From assembly GCA_035771175.1 (NCBI GenBank), contig CM069600.1, positions 4,071,210-4,135,209 on the forward strand: DNA of 64,000 nt. Reading direction: 5' to 3'. Positions 24,001 through 36,188 of this stretch are shown here, piece by piece. Both the position numbers and the translations under genes were made by a program. The notes beneath the pieces are model-generated. The model was not told where the DNA came from. It made no database searches and was given only the letters and a program-made list of their open reading frames with translations. This DNA is from Paratinospora sagittata. Lineage: Eukaryota > Streptophyta > Magnoliopsida > Ranunculales > Menispermaceae. Position 1 is the first letter of the stretch. Each line of letters begins with the position of its first letter.

Positions 24001-25690
24001 GGGGTTAAAATAGTAATTTGATAATTAATTAATTTTAAATTTTTTCTTATACCTTACTTTTAAGTCATTTTTTTTTAATTTATCTTTTTAAGTTTTAAGT
24101 TTTACTTATAATTGTCCTTATTCATATATTTGAATAATTTTAGTCATTTTTTATTATATTAAAAGATAAAATATATCTACTTTTTTTTATAAAAAGTTAT
24201 TTTGTTTTAATTATTTTTTTAATGAAAATTTTGTCTACATGCACTAGTATATATATAATGCATTATATATATATTTTAATAAAAATGCATAATTTTTTTT
24301 TCTTTTTTATAGAATGAAAATGAATGAAACTTTACAAGAAAGCGACTGAGGATAAGTAAGGGTATAAATTTAGAAGTTTGGAAGATAAAATAGAAATAAT
24401 GAGAATTAAAAATGCCTATAATAATCAAAAAGTAATTAGAGTACAAGATTATTATAAAAGTATTTTTAAAATAAAATTTTTAAGGACATTTTAAATAAAA
24501 AATAAAAATATATTCACAATTAACTATCCATTCCCACTCTAAATAGTATAGATTAAAGTGTCTATCTAACTTTTTATCAAATATTAATAAGAATTGTTAT
24601 CCAATTCGAGCTTCATATCCGAGTTTATGAATTTAAATAAGAGTTATTAAATACATCAAAATGTCAATTTCAATACAAAGTTAATATTCAACAAGGGGTA
24701 GTTTGATTTAAATTTTCATATAGTTAATCTAACAAAGTTTTACGTTGACTATTAGCTACCTTATTCAACCATCCCTTACTCCTTTATTCAAATTTAGAAT
24801 CGACCCTGAAAAATTAATATAAAGATAATATTTTTTTGACAAATAAATAAATAAATAAATAAAATACATATAAAGTTAATATCTATTTTTTTATTTCATT
24901 TTTTTTTACAAGGTTCGTTTGGAGATTAATTTCGTTTTTTTAATCCAAAATCTATTATTTTTCCCCACCAATAACTTCTTAACTTAATTAATCCATCACA
25001 TTATACAACTTACAAAATTTGACTCTTTCACTTGCCATTTCCACAATTTTTCAAATAAGATTCATATGTATATATATTTCTAAGTACGAAAGATATGGGT
25101 ACATACACCTAAAGAAGACACCCATCGCATTTATATCAGAGTTAAAGCTTAGGGTACCTTTACGGACGAGACTTGAGATGTAGAGATGTAACTCGAACCC
25201 AAGATTAACTATGTGGTCATTTTAAGTGTCATCAGTTTGATTTGAGTTGGTTTAGTATTCAAACTGAAATCGAAACGAAACTGAACACTTGACCAAATCG
25301 AATCAAACAAAGTCAGAATCAAACAAAGTCAATTTGATTCGATTTAAACATTTAAATTATAATAATAATTATTTTAAATATAAAATAATAAAAACTATTG
25401 TTGTAATTATGTAATATATTTAACATAAATTACGATTTTAACCTTGATTGGTTCGATTTATTACTATTTTTAAATTTCTAATCCGTAATCCGAACATGTT
25501 AAAAATTGAACCAAACAGAATCAAATACATCGGTTCAGTTCGATTTCGTAGTTTTGGCTAAACCTACAGGCGACTTTTTTTTTTTTTTTTTTTAAGATCA
25601 TAAAATAACACTTTTGGAAAGAAAAAAAAAGCATAATGTTAAATAATTAAGTAAAATTTCCTTTCTCTTTTATACGACCTAAACTAAGAT
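24001..25690. other. Intergenic AT-rich region
   Basis: No coding exon was seen. At about 25200-25560, GGTTTGATTCGAATTT-like motifs appear in both orientations (TTTGATTTGAGTTGGTTTAG ... GGTTCAGTTCGATTTCG), typical of small foldback elements in plants. An (AAAT)n stretch lies at about 24841-24862. Confidence 0.45.
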
Positions 25691-25883
25691 GTTACATGGA
25701 CAGTACTCTGCCCTCTTGAAGTAGTAGTAGTAGTACTCGTTCATTCACGCATTACTAGCCGACTGCCCTGCCGGGGAGGATTGGTCGCCGGCGACTTCCG
25801 ACCGCAGAACTCCAGCCTGAGACCGCTGGAAACTCGACGGCGAGCTGGAGATCTCCCGCCTCTTCCAATTTCCAAGTTCAGGT
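25690..25883 (+). promoter_or_regulatory. Probable non-coding first exon of the PPR gene
   Basis: A locally GC-rich block (CTGCCGGGGAGGATTGGTCG and onwards) stands out from its AT-rich surroundings. It ends near CCAAGTTCAG followed by GTTCGTG, a plausible donor leading to the coding exon at 27349. No TATA box was fixed. Confidence 0.4.
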
Positions 25884-26289
25884 TCGTGTAATGGTCGTTT
25901 TTGATGCATTTGTGACTACTCAATTGTTCTTAGTTGCAGTAAAAAAAAAAAAAAAAAAAGAAAGAAAGAAAGAAAGAAAAATTTTAATTTCCACAGTAAA
26001 ATGTTGGTGAAATGCATGGTTTCTAACATTCTGATGATAGAGGCTTCGTTGTTTTCGAAAAGATAAAAAGATTGATAGAAAAAAAAAGGCTATTTTAATG
26101 GCGTTGGCTGCTGTAATTGCTGTGTTCAATTAGTTGCTATCTCCGTTTTTTTTTTTTTTTTTGGTGTGTGTGTGTGTGTTTGATTGCAGTTTGGGGCTAA
26201 TTGAAAAGGGATTTATTTTGTGAATTCATTTTTTTTTAGGAAACATTTATATATATATATATATATAGAGCTTCATTTGTGCTGTTAAT

Positions 26290-26600
26290 ATATGTAAAAT
26301 GAGCATTATTGGACTTCAACGTATCAGCTTTAGCTTTTGGGTTCAATCATCAATGGTTTCTAACATGGTATCAGACTGTTGGTTTTGTAAAAGGTCTTGG
26401 TTTCAATTGTCGATGTTGTCATTTGCATATTCCCTATTGGCACGATTGATATCTCTTCAGTCTCTCCACGTGCAATATAGGGCTGCACGTGAGGGAGAGT
26501 GTTAATAATAGCTTGATATACATTGTTGAGCCTCCACCTATGAGCTTATAGCTTTTGGGTTTAGGGGTTTTCAACATGTACATCTTCATGTTAAATTCGT
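26290..26600 (+). mobile_element. Copia-like LTR/PBS remnant
   Basis: It contains a primer-site-like ATGGTATCAGA (about 26367), then GTGAGGGAGAG followed by TGTTAATAATAGCTTGATAT, resembling a polypurine tract next to an LTR start, and twice the phrase AGCTTTTGGGTT. It is a small remnant inside the 5' UTR intron of the PPR gene. Confidence 0.4.
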
Positions 26601-27353
26601 GTTTTCAAATTCATGTCAACGGAACCTCTGACTTATACGAATTATATTTCTGTACACAATGGTGGATAAGGAGGGTGGAAGTCATGTGTTGAATTCCTTT
26701 AGGGACTGTTTTATAGCATGCACATGGCTATGGAGAATCATACGGATTATATTATATGTATGTATGACTAGTATCATGACATAGGTATCATTAGAATATG
26801 ACTTATACAACATGTATTTATATGTGTTGAAAATGGTTTAATATTTAATGATAAAAGATTTGAAAGGAATTTAATTGATTTTGTATTACAGTAGTAGTAG
26901 TCGGGTTTGGGTCGTTAGAATAACTTGGTAAAGGAGCGGATTTTACATTGTTGGTAGTGTCTAGCTAGCACTCTGGCATGTGAAGTCATTGCTCACCGCC
27001 TTATAATATAGGAAAGGAAGTCCCATTTGTTTTTAGTTGCTAAGTAATATAGGCTAGATTGTATCATCGAAGCAGTGTAATTGGTTTTCCATTATCCGAA
27101 AGTTTAGTATGGGCACATAACCATCAATCTTAGGGATGATGCTTATCTGATATTGCTTATTCTGTTTTTGTATCTGGTAATTTATTGCACAATTTATACC
27201 TAAACTCAACTTAACTCAACAAAGCCTTTTCCTAACAATCGGTACCTTATTGAAAAAAAAAAAAATCTATTTCTTTTCCCAAGTCTTTTGCTGCATCTGT
27301 TTCTATATGTATAAGAGTGCACTAAAATAATCTTATTGCATATTGCAGCATTT

Positions 27354-28522
27354 ATGGGGGCGCATTACAACCTAAGGAAAGCATGCTTATCTCATGCATC
27401 AACCAACATCTGCAAGCAAATATTTCACAGGTGTTTCTTGTCTTTGATTTACTTCATTTGATGTCTTTAGAATGTTATTAGATTGTCATCATACCCAAAA
27501 TCTTCGCTATTAGAAAGAGCCTCAATAATGCACACCTTCCCACACTTGAAGCTCTAGCGAGCATGTGGTGAGATGTAGGAGCATGAAAAATCTCAAACTA
27601 TTGAATGGGGTTCAGGACCATTATGCCAGTGATTTAGATTGTCTTGTCTCAATGCTGAAATTAGAATTCATACTAAAAAAGAAATGTTGATGCCAACAAT
27701 AGATGATCTTATTTTGGAACATTTGGATTAGGCCTTTGAATGATCTGCATTTTCATGTGGAAATGTTGTGGTTGGAAAAACTGAGTAGCCTTTAAAGTGT
27801 ATCCAAATAAAATGAAGTCCGGTGGATCCACTCCATGCTTACAACAAAGTTAGGGAAGTTAAATTTGCAATATATAAGCCAAGTGGGACATAAACTAACG
27901 AGGTCCTCTTTTAGAAATCTCCTCTAGTCTCTCCTCTAGCAGATCACATTTCAACCACAGTTCTTTAGGGTGTTGAGAAATTAGCAAAATGCAGCCTTTG
28001 CACATGCATATACAAGCCTACTGTACAAATGCAAAAAGAAACTATAAATCAATTGGTTAATTAAAGTAGAAGAGTCTAAAAGCTGGCACCCAAGTATGCT
28101 TGATATATATTTAAAATCAATATTTCATGAGAAATTGTTCAAGTAATGCATTCGACACACGGCTACCTTATTACAGGAATTCATATGAAACTGAAGGTGG
28201 TGACCTTCAAATGTACCACCTTGAAGGTGTGGCCTCTTTTAGGAACTCATAATATGCAAAGCATATTGAGTTTTTTGCTTTTTTGTTATTTTTTAGTCAG
28301 TATCTGTTTGTGTATGATTAAGTTATGAATTTCACATCTAACATTTCTATTTTTCTAATTTTTTCAGGAGTTCAAATACAAGGACAGAGGTAGCATTTCA
28401 TTTTCTCATTGTTCCTTGCTCATAAACTTTTTGTTTAATTTGCATTTTATTTGAGCAAAAATATAGTCAAGATTTTCTCAGGGTTACCTAAAAATTGTTT
28501 ATATATGAACCTTGTATTTATC

Positions 28523-28587
<65 letters not shown>

Positions 28588-31500
28588 TCAATGACTTGTA
28601 TGGATTTTGCCTTGTGATATTCTTCTTGTGTAGGTGAGCTGGATAGCTCAGTGTTGCAGGAGTCACTCTACAAGACTTATTGGAGTTCATTATGGGAATT
28701 CCAACTATAGTACCATGGTGCCAACTTGGATGTCGAACCAATGCAGTTCAAAAGCAATAGCTTCAGCAGAGGTGGTGTTTGTTATCTCAACTTGCAACCT
28801 CTAAAAAGTAAAGGGTAGTGAATTTTTTTTTTGGGCAAATATTTTTACTTTCTCTACTGAAGTAGAGGTATAACCTCTACAAGAGTAAGCAAAAAGTTTT
28901 GGCTTATTATATTAGAGTTTAAACCTTTAATACAAATAGAGATTCATTTTAACGTAGAAGTTGAGGCTAAATAGAGTTACCAAACAGGCCTTTAAATTAG
29001 GCCATTACCTTTATACTTCTCAAGATAATCGTGATAGCATGCAGAAATATTTCTGCATTTCTTATTTAGGAAACCTCTGTAAAGGATGGTGTAATAAATT
29101 ATGGAAACTTACTGGAATTCTTTGATGATGTGCTTGCCAGTATGATAATCAATCTATACAATCAAGGGGTGATGAACGGACCCTCCAGATTGGGCAGAAT
29201 ATTACAAAGAAGGAAAAAGTCAAATTTCTTTTGGATACAGTAAGTAAAAAATCTAATATTTCAGTAAAGGATGGTCATACCAGCAGCTTTATCCTATTTG
29301 TACTGCAAAATCTTTTCTAATCCATTCACTGATAATCAACAAATCTTTTTATTTATTTTATTTTATTTTTGTAAAATAAGAAACAATGTTAGTTTCTGTG
29401 TTAATGTTAATGTTAATAGCGCAACTATTCCCCTATCTAACTAGTGGTGAGTTTCGAACCTAGGTATTTCCTGTTCTCCAAGTCGCCCCGCAACCACTAG
29501 GCCAACTCCTTGTTGGCAATAACCAACAAATCCTCATTTTCTGATCTTCAAATTTCAAGTTCAGGACTTGAGTTCAAAACATTTGGAGATACAGATGGAA
29601 GCAAATGCTAGTTGAATCCCACTTTAAGATATAGCATCATCATAAAGCCTTCCCCATTTGATTCTATCTTCATAGCAACGCAACTCAACTAAGCCTTTTC
29701 CCAACTACATGAGATCGGCTACATGAATCCGCTTCCTCCTCTCCACTCGATCAAGGGCTAAGTTATCTTTTTAATTACAAGTAGTTATATCTTTCTTAGT
29801 TATTTTTGTTCATGTTATTTTAGTTTTTCCTCTACCTCTATCATTGCCTAGATTGTTAATAGGTCACTTTTCCTAACTGAAGCATCTAAAGGTCTTGTAT
29901 GTGTCCAAACCACCTTAATCGGTTTTCAGTTTTCTTTCATTTTAACTTCAATTGAGGTACTTATCCTTTACCCTTTCTCAAATATGTTCATTTCTAATTT
30001 TATCTTTTAATGTTTAACCGGATATATCCATCTTAACACACACATTTCCATTACACTCCGTTTGTTCACTTTTTTTATTGCCCAACTTTCTGTTATGTAG
30101 CTTAGCTAGCCTAATAACGGTTTTATAAAATTTTCCTTTTAACTTCAATTGGATTCTATCTCCATAGCCTGATCCTCAAACTTCAACTTTAAGCATTAAG
30201 TTTTCATTTTTTGTTCATATGCATCGTACGAGTATTGGATAGGTTGATCGAGATGATTTCAGTGTTATCTTCGGTGTTTTATCTTTCTATTCTTCCCTAT
30301 TTTTTGTACGTACTGTTGGACATTATCTTGGTGCCACGCTTTTTTTAAACCTTTTGATTAATCTGATAATAGCAAGTTGATTAAATATTTGCAGCTTTCC
30401 AACCTCAATGATTCCAAAGAAGCTGTTTATGGTGCCCTTGATGCGTGGGTTGCATGGGAGCAGACTTTTCCTATCGTTTCGCTAAAGAGAGCCTTGATTA
30501 TGCTTGAGAAGCAATATCAGTGGCATCGAGTTGTTCAGGCATGGTTTCTCTTCCTCTCCTCTCTCTTTCTATCTTTCAGCATTCATGTATGCATACACAT
30601 ATTATACATCCTTTGTCTCATAATTTTATCTTTATTCTTTCTGAAATCACAAAAAATTTGCCCAAAAAATCCACGTGGGTGGCTTTTCAATTTCCAGTAT
30701 TTTGTCACCTCTTTGTACTTCTAAATTTCTGTTATCTTTAACTCTAGCTTTCTGGTCTTATACCAGGTGATAAAATGGATGCTAAGTAAGGGGCAAGGCT
30801 CTACAATGGGAACCTATCATCAGTTGATACGTGCTCTAGATATGGATCACAGGGCAGAAGAAGCACACGGGTTTTGGGTAAAGAAAATTGGTGATGATCT
30901 GCATTCTGTGCCCTGGCAGCTATGTAAACTAATGATATCTATATATTATCGAAACAACATGCTAGAGAGGCTTGTAAAGGTAACACCTCGTTCCACATTG
31001 CATAGGCCGTTAAAGGTACGCATATCATATTGTCCATGCCATCTGTTGTTGCTGCAAGGCTAGGACCATTTTAACTTGATTGCCTTTTATCCTATGTGTC
31101 GAAGAGTGTCAATGAAAGGATGGCGCTACAGGGACTCGGGTGCAAACTCAGCTGGGGTATTCACGTGCCTGGTCCCTTAGATCATCTTAGAGCCGCCCAA
31201 TACATATGGCTCTAGGATGATCCAAGGGATTTAGGCATGTGAGTATGCTAGCTGAGTTTGGCACCCGAGTTCCTTCATTTCTGTTAAACGAATACAAAAT
31301 GGTTACTCATGCCTATTTTGTGCTTATGAGTTTATCAACTTTCTTCATGGGTTAGAGCTATCTAAAATACAAGATAAACATCTTTGATCCACATTACAAT
31401 TTTATGTTTCTTTAATGTTCGTTACTCATGATAGGCTATTGTTAGAAACTACCAAATTAATGTTTGCCTATTTTAGATTTTTTTTTTTCTTACAATCCTT

Positions 31501-32298
31501 TTTTTGGGCTTCTGAAGCTTTTTAAAGGTCTTGAAGCATTTGATCGTAAACCTCCAGACAAATCAGTTGTTCAAAAGGTGGCAGATGCGTATGAGATGTT
31601 GGGTTCATTGGAAGAGAAAAAGAGGGTGTTGGATAAGTACAACTATCTATTCAGCGAGAGATGGAAAGGGCAGCCAAAGAAATCTAGTAAGGCTTCAAAG
31701 AAGAAAGTAAAGAAATCAGGTACTTTCTCTACTCCATTTTTATTTTTATTTATTTTTTATTTTTTTGAAAAGTACTGCATGTTTATTAGAATCTGGATAG
31801 GAGTAATGCTAAAGAAAGTTTTAAAAAACCCCTAAATCCAAACTCAAGTGATGTGACATCATCTATACGGTTGATTGAATGATGCAAAATTCAAATGATA
31901 ACAAATTCATGGTGTAGATGATGCAACCTTGAGTTTGGATTTTGAGTTTTTCTTTTAAAAGTCTCTAGCATTACTTATATATAGATATTATTTCTTTGTA
32001 ATCACCTATTTGCTTCACTTTTGGTTCTCAATATTTAAACAAGTATAGGGAATGAAGAAATTTTTTTTTTTTTTTGAGCTTATGAAGAGAGAAACTAAAA
32101 AGTATGATTAATATGAGCCTTTTTATTGTCAATTCACAAAGATATTAGGAGTCTCATATGCTTGCATTAGCACTATCTCTTGTGCATTAGCACCATCTCT
32201 TGCTCGTTCATGAACATGCATGGCATGCATGGCACATGTTATATAGATAGATGGATTTTGGTTCCAGTTAATTACCATTTTGGTCAATTATTTATAGA

Positions 32299-32347
<49 letters not shown>

Positions 32348-33336
32348 CCTTCTTCGGGACAAGATATTTGTAGGCCATCTTAGTATGCCTAGATCTCCCC
32401 TTATCGGGTTCTTCATGTTGTGGATTCTCAACTCCAGAGTGTAGTCTCACATCGACTACGCAATTGTTGGACTTTGAGCCTAAACGGCTAGAGATAAAAC
32501 TAGAAATTGAGACAAAATCAAATACTCAATAGGTTCTCTATCTCATTGGTATCTAGATTGATATGGGACTCTTATCTCTTAGAGATCTGAGTTGAAATAA
32601 AGTACCTAATCAATGTATATCATCATCCCTTACATCTCTATATAAAGGGAGGTTTATTCACCAACCAAAAACATGCTTTTGAAAAACTCTCAAGTAAAAT
32701 TTCGTGGGTTGTCTCTCCCAAGGAGTTCTTGGGCTATGGATATTGGTCTCATGCTCAGATTTGTGGTATGAGACAAGCCGCGAAGTGAAGGAATGTGAGT
32801 GTATGATTTTTTCCAAGATTCTGGCAACTTCCGCATTTAATTTATTTACCTTCCTTTATCTACAATGTTATTATGAGTTAAGACTATTTAGAAGTTTCGT
32901 CCCCTCACACTAGCAAGGGATTTTTTTTCCAATGAGAAAAACAAAGCCTCTCGGGACCTGCCCACCAAGGTACGTGCTGAATTCTAAATCCACAGGCCCA
33001 AGGCCCAATGTGAGGGCTGTAGGAGAGACAATATCTTGTAACATGTGGGGCGGCCCAAAATGAGTTTCAAAACTTTAGTTTGTGGATTCTAGGATGATAC
33101 AACACTTGACATCCTCAAATTTCCACTTCAACTTGTGATCTTCCTTAGCTTTTTAAAATCATTCTATGCATCTTATAATCGTCAACGTGAACCAAAAAAA
33201 AAAAACTTAGAATGAATGATGCATTTGACTTGGATCATTGTGATGGCTGGCATGTTCAGAGGAGCAAAACTGCGTGAAAAACAGTTCAGAAACTTTCAGC
33301 GGTGCCATGGATAGTGCAGAAGCACAATGCAGCTAG
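27354..33336 (+). CDS. Pentatricopeptide-repeat protein, At4g18975 type, complete
   Basis: A small PPR protein related, from memory, to Arabidopsis At4g18975 (predicted plastid; RNA-binding role inferred from the family). Coding exons: 27354-27430, 28368-28389, 28634-28771, 29141-29239, 30395-30538, 30767-30979, 31518-31719 and 33260-33336, with frame kept throughout, giving 323 aa. Residues 1-60 are basic and Ser/Arg-rich, as in a transit peptide. The conserved body runs TLQIGQNITKKEKVKFLLD, YGALDAWVAWEQTFPI, QWHRVVQVIKWMLSKGQG, ALDMDHRAEEAHGFW and LFKGLEAFDRKPPDKSVVQK, with PPR-like helices from about 150 to 270 and a Lys-rich tail. Exon 5 ends CAG before GC, not GT. The start of exon 4 is the least certain junction: an acceptor at 29070 also opens a frame but misses the conserved one. 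Confidence 0.88.
28523..28588. repeat. (TTA)n microsatellite
   Basis: About 22 TTA units in the 244-bp intron before PPR exon 3. Confidence 0.95.
28820..28995. mobile_element. Possible small DNA transposon remnant
   Basis: It ends in AGAGTTACCAAACAGGCC and begins near GGGCAAATATTTTTAC. It shares its end with the element at 11400-11640. The inverted ends are weak. Confidence 0.35.
29347..29516 (-). mobile_element. tRNA-derived SINE with 14-bp TSD
   Basis: The minus strand begins TTGCCAACAAGGAGTTGGCC, has A-box TTGGCCTAGTGG and B-box GGTTCGAAACTC, and ends A-rich. The flanks ATAATCAACAAATC and ATAACCAACAAATC differ at one base. It shares its head with the SINE at 19926. Confidence 0.8.
29640..30225 (-). 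mobile_element. RTE-like LINE 3' end (repeat family by recollection)
   Basis: ACTCAACTAAGCCTTTTCCC, followed by AACTACATGAGATCGGCTAC, is a phrase I recall from the 3' ends of plant RTE-type LINEs, here antisense. The same phrase is at 57333 and a degraded form at about 27210. No RT coding was recognised. Confidence 0.5.
31130..31275. mobile_element. Foldback MITE
   Basis: Left arm: ACTCGGGTGCAAACTCAGCT, later GATCATCTTAGAGCC. Right arm: its approximate complement, GGCTCTAGGATGATCC ... AGCTGAGTTTGGCACCCGAGT. Arms are about 60 bp around a short centre. It lies in the intron between PPR coding exons 6 and 7. Confidence 0.75.
31801..31982. mobile_element. MITE with ~40-bp inverted ends
   Basis: It starts AGTAATGCTAAAGAAAG and ends CTCTAGCATTACTTAT. 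The inner arms AATCCAAACTCAAG and CTTGAGTTTGGATT also pair. It is intronic in the PPR gene. Confidence 0.75.
32302..32344. repeat. (CT)n microsatellite
   Basis: About 21 CT units in the last intron of the PPR gene. Confidence 0.95.
32437..32930 (+). mobile_element. Possible solo LTR
   Basis: It starts TGTAGTCTCACATCGACTAC, a phrase typical of plant LTR starts, and has a TATA-like CTCTATATAAAGGGA near 32637. The 3' boundary and a target duplication could not be set. A second related block (GTGGATTCTAGGATGATAC) follows to about 33115. Confidence 0.35.
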
Positions 33337-33730
33337 GACCCTCGTCATTGTTCACGAAAACCGCAATATTGCAGGCTCTTGTTTCAGCAGCATTTTCTTG
33401 CTGCGAATTACTTGGTGTGCTTCATCTGCAGAGTACAGAGCAATGGCAGAAGAAAAGGGTTGTCTTTGACCTGAAAAAGTACAGAGGATCAAGCATTTGC
33501 TCAATTTTTTATATCTTTTCCTGTTCTAGGGATTGATTAGTGACATTTTTCCTCTCTTTTTTCTTTCTTTTTCTTTTTATCTCTTTTGGTTTTTGTTATA
33601 TATATAGGGAGGAGGATTGTAAAGGAAAATCATAGTTGGTGGAAGCTAACAATGCTTATCAAGCTATCATTTACAAAGAGATTCATCATTAGTTTCAATG
33701 TTGTCTAGTTTACTATACTGAAACATATGT
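33337..33730 (+). other. Probable 3' UTR of the PPR gene
   Basis: AT- and pyrimidine-rich sequence after the TAG at 33334-33336, with several T-rich runs. No single polyadenylation signal stands out. Confidence 0.35.
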
Positions 33731-34639
33731 GGTTTGTTGCTGCATAATTTACATATAATTTTTGAACTTCAGTTTTGATATCAGTTGTTGGCAAAAAAAT
33801 AAAATAAAATAAAATTTGAAAACACATTTTGTTGACATTGTCGGTAAGAGTTATTGGATCATCTTGAATAACGCATCAACACATGACTTGAGGTAATCTA
33901 ACTTTTTTTTTTCGAAAACGAGGCAATCTAACTTAACGAGTACTTTCACCATTCTGTATATGAAGAAATTAAGAAATACAATCATATTATCTTATCCAAA
34001 AAAAGATAATACACCTAACCAACAAAGTCATAGCGGAAATTGTGACGGTAAGTACTCCGCGCATAGAAGGCTATCATGGTTGTTGGGTATGTGTGAACTA
34101 AAATAATAGTTTTAAACAGGTTTATCACATGAAATATAAGTTAGGATCTCATTCTTATTTGTACAGAGGCCTTTTGCAATAAAATTTCACAACTGAGCCT
34201 AAAAGTGGTTAAGTTGATGATAATATCGATACTAATAGAAATTCAAACCCACGTATCAACGAACATGCAAACCCTTTGAACTGGAATGTTGGAATGTCTT
34301 CAATAAACAATATTAACCACGATATTTTTTGCATTTGGACTACAATTTATGGGCAAAAGCATTTCCTTGGATGTTAATCGATCTTCTTGCATGTTTAGTT
34401 GAGTTGCCCTTTCTATTTTCTTCTACAATAGAAATATTATTATTACATATATAATCTCAAAAAAAAGGTCATTAATTAATTAGATAGATATGATAGTACA
34501 TGCACTAAGACATGTACAGTTATATATATAGTTAAATTAATTAACACCTACCATATATATACACTAGAAAATTATTCTAATCTTATATATTTGTAACTAA
34601 CGATTATGAAAATTATTATGAATGAAATACAGAGAAAAT

Positions 34640-35160
34640 ATTTTTGACATGGTATCAGAGCCTAATCCTAGGCCTGGCTCTTCTCCTTCCCCAAAACCCT
34701 AATACTTGCAGTTAGTTACCTCCCCAACCATGTCATCGGGCTCTGATACAGAGCACCACACTGGTGTATCTCAGCCCGATTCCATGTTTACTGAATTCAC
34801 CACAAAAATCACTGAAGCTCTTAGCAAAGTCTAAACACCAACCCTGTCCACCGAACCTCCTGCTGCTCCGATTTGCATCAAGTTGGACGACACCAACTAT
34901 GCCCTCTGGTCCCAAGTTGTCGAGATGTATATCTCGGGTAAAGACAAGTTGGGATATATCAATGGCGATCTCTCACAACCACCGACGACGGATCCTTCCT
35001 TTCGCAAATGGGGCACCAACAATGCCATTGTCAAAGGTTAGCTAATTAATTCAATGGATTCCTCTTTGATCGGGAATTTCATTCGGTTTCCTACTGCTAA
35101 AATGGTGTGGGACTCCATTGCTACCACCTATTTTGATGGTTGCGATACGTCTCAGGTAAT
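34640..35160 (+). mobile_element. Ty1-copia 5' end: LTR end, primer site and gag start, truncated
   Basis: An LTR end ...TTTTTGACA (to 34649) is followed at 34650 by TGGTATCAGAGCC, the initiator-Met tRNA primer site. An ATG at 34730 opens a copia gag-like product: IKLDDTNYALWSQVVEMYIS, GKDKLGYINGDLSQP, KMVWDSIATTYFDG. In-frame stops (TAA near 34832; TAG near 35039) and truncation at about 35160, just before FNR-related sequence, show a dead fragment. The LTR start may be near 34081 (TGTTGGGTATG), but this is unsure. Confidence 0.75.
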
Positions 35161-35380
35161 TACAGTAGCATTATTGACAATTAATTCAAAATTGACTGAT
35201 CTTTACACTCCCAAAGTGAATTAATATTATTAATCTTTCTTTTTGTAGTGTGGGAATGAATCAAATAGTCTGAAGTTTTTCTTTCCTTTTTTTTTTTTTC
35301 TTTTTTTAATTATATATATAATTGTTTAATTATAATCTGTTACAGACACAAAACATGAGATTATGGTTTCAAGAGAAGTT

Positions 35381-35411
<31 letters not shown>

Positions 35412-35774
35412 AGCAATGGGCAGTTTCGAGTGTCCATCGCATTAAAACAAATAGTTACAGAACCAAAAGTAATACAAAAAATCCCAGTATCACCATTATC
35501 ACTTGAAGGTCGTCCAGAGCCTCCTAACAACTTGTACCCAGTTGATAATCCTTCTGAAGCAACAGTTGTTTCTGTGACGAGAATTGTGGGTCCAAGTGCT
35601 CCTGGAGGGACTTGGCATATTGTTCTATGACATGATGGAAAATTTCCCCATTTTGAAGGCCAGTATCTTGGTGTTATTCCTCTGGTAATATTTACTTAAT
35701 TCTTTTTAATTATAACATGACTACAATATATTTGGTCGCAGAAGATATTATTATTGAAAAATATTTTATATATA

Positions 35775-35935
35775 TTGGGTAACAACACCATTTTCCGACG
35801 CTTAAGGATGCCTGTGTATTGTGCAGTATTCTCAAATACACACGTATCCTCAAAACATCTAAAGATTAGGTATCAGTGTCGAAAAATAACGTTAACACCA
35901 GACGTACATGTTGCATTACTCATTATTATTTACAA
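35775..35935. mobile_element. Probable MITE in the FNR pseudogene intron
   Basis: ACAACACCATTTTCCGACGC at the left pairs imperfectly with GTGTCGAAAAATAACGTTAA and CACCAG at the right. Related text (AACGTTAAGAAATGACGTTA) lies at about 45640. Confidence 0.4.
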
Positions 35936-36188
35936 GATGTAGCTTGCAAATTTTTTTTATTTGGTGTTATTCCCCCGGATTTAAATTCTTTTTAATTCTA
36001 TTTTGTTTAGATTACCTTCCACCACCAACCCACTGTTGGCCAACAAGTGATGAGAGGTGACACAAAATCAAAACCTTAGGTTAGATGCACTTGCACACCT
36101 AACCACTTAACCAACTCACCATTAATTATTCTTTTTAATTATAACACTACATATCAAATTTAAATATATGTTTTTTTATGTACTTTGT

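Noticed and set aside
29071..29140. Coding exon starting at 29071 (ETSVKDGVINYGN...) in the PPR gene
   Set aside because: It is in frame with exon 3 and open, but continuing it misses the conserved frame (TLQIGQNITKKEKV); starting at 29141 restores it. Transcripts would be needed to exclude a mixed form.
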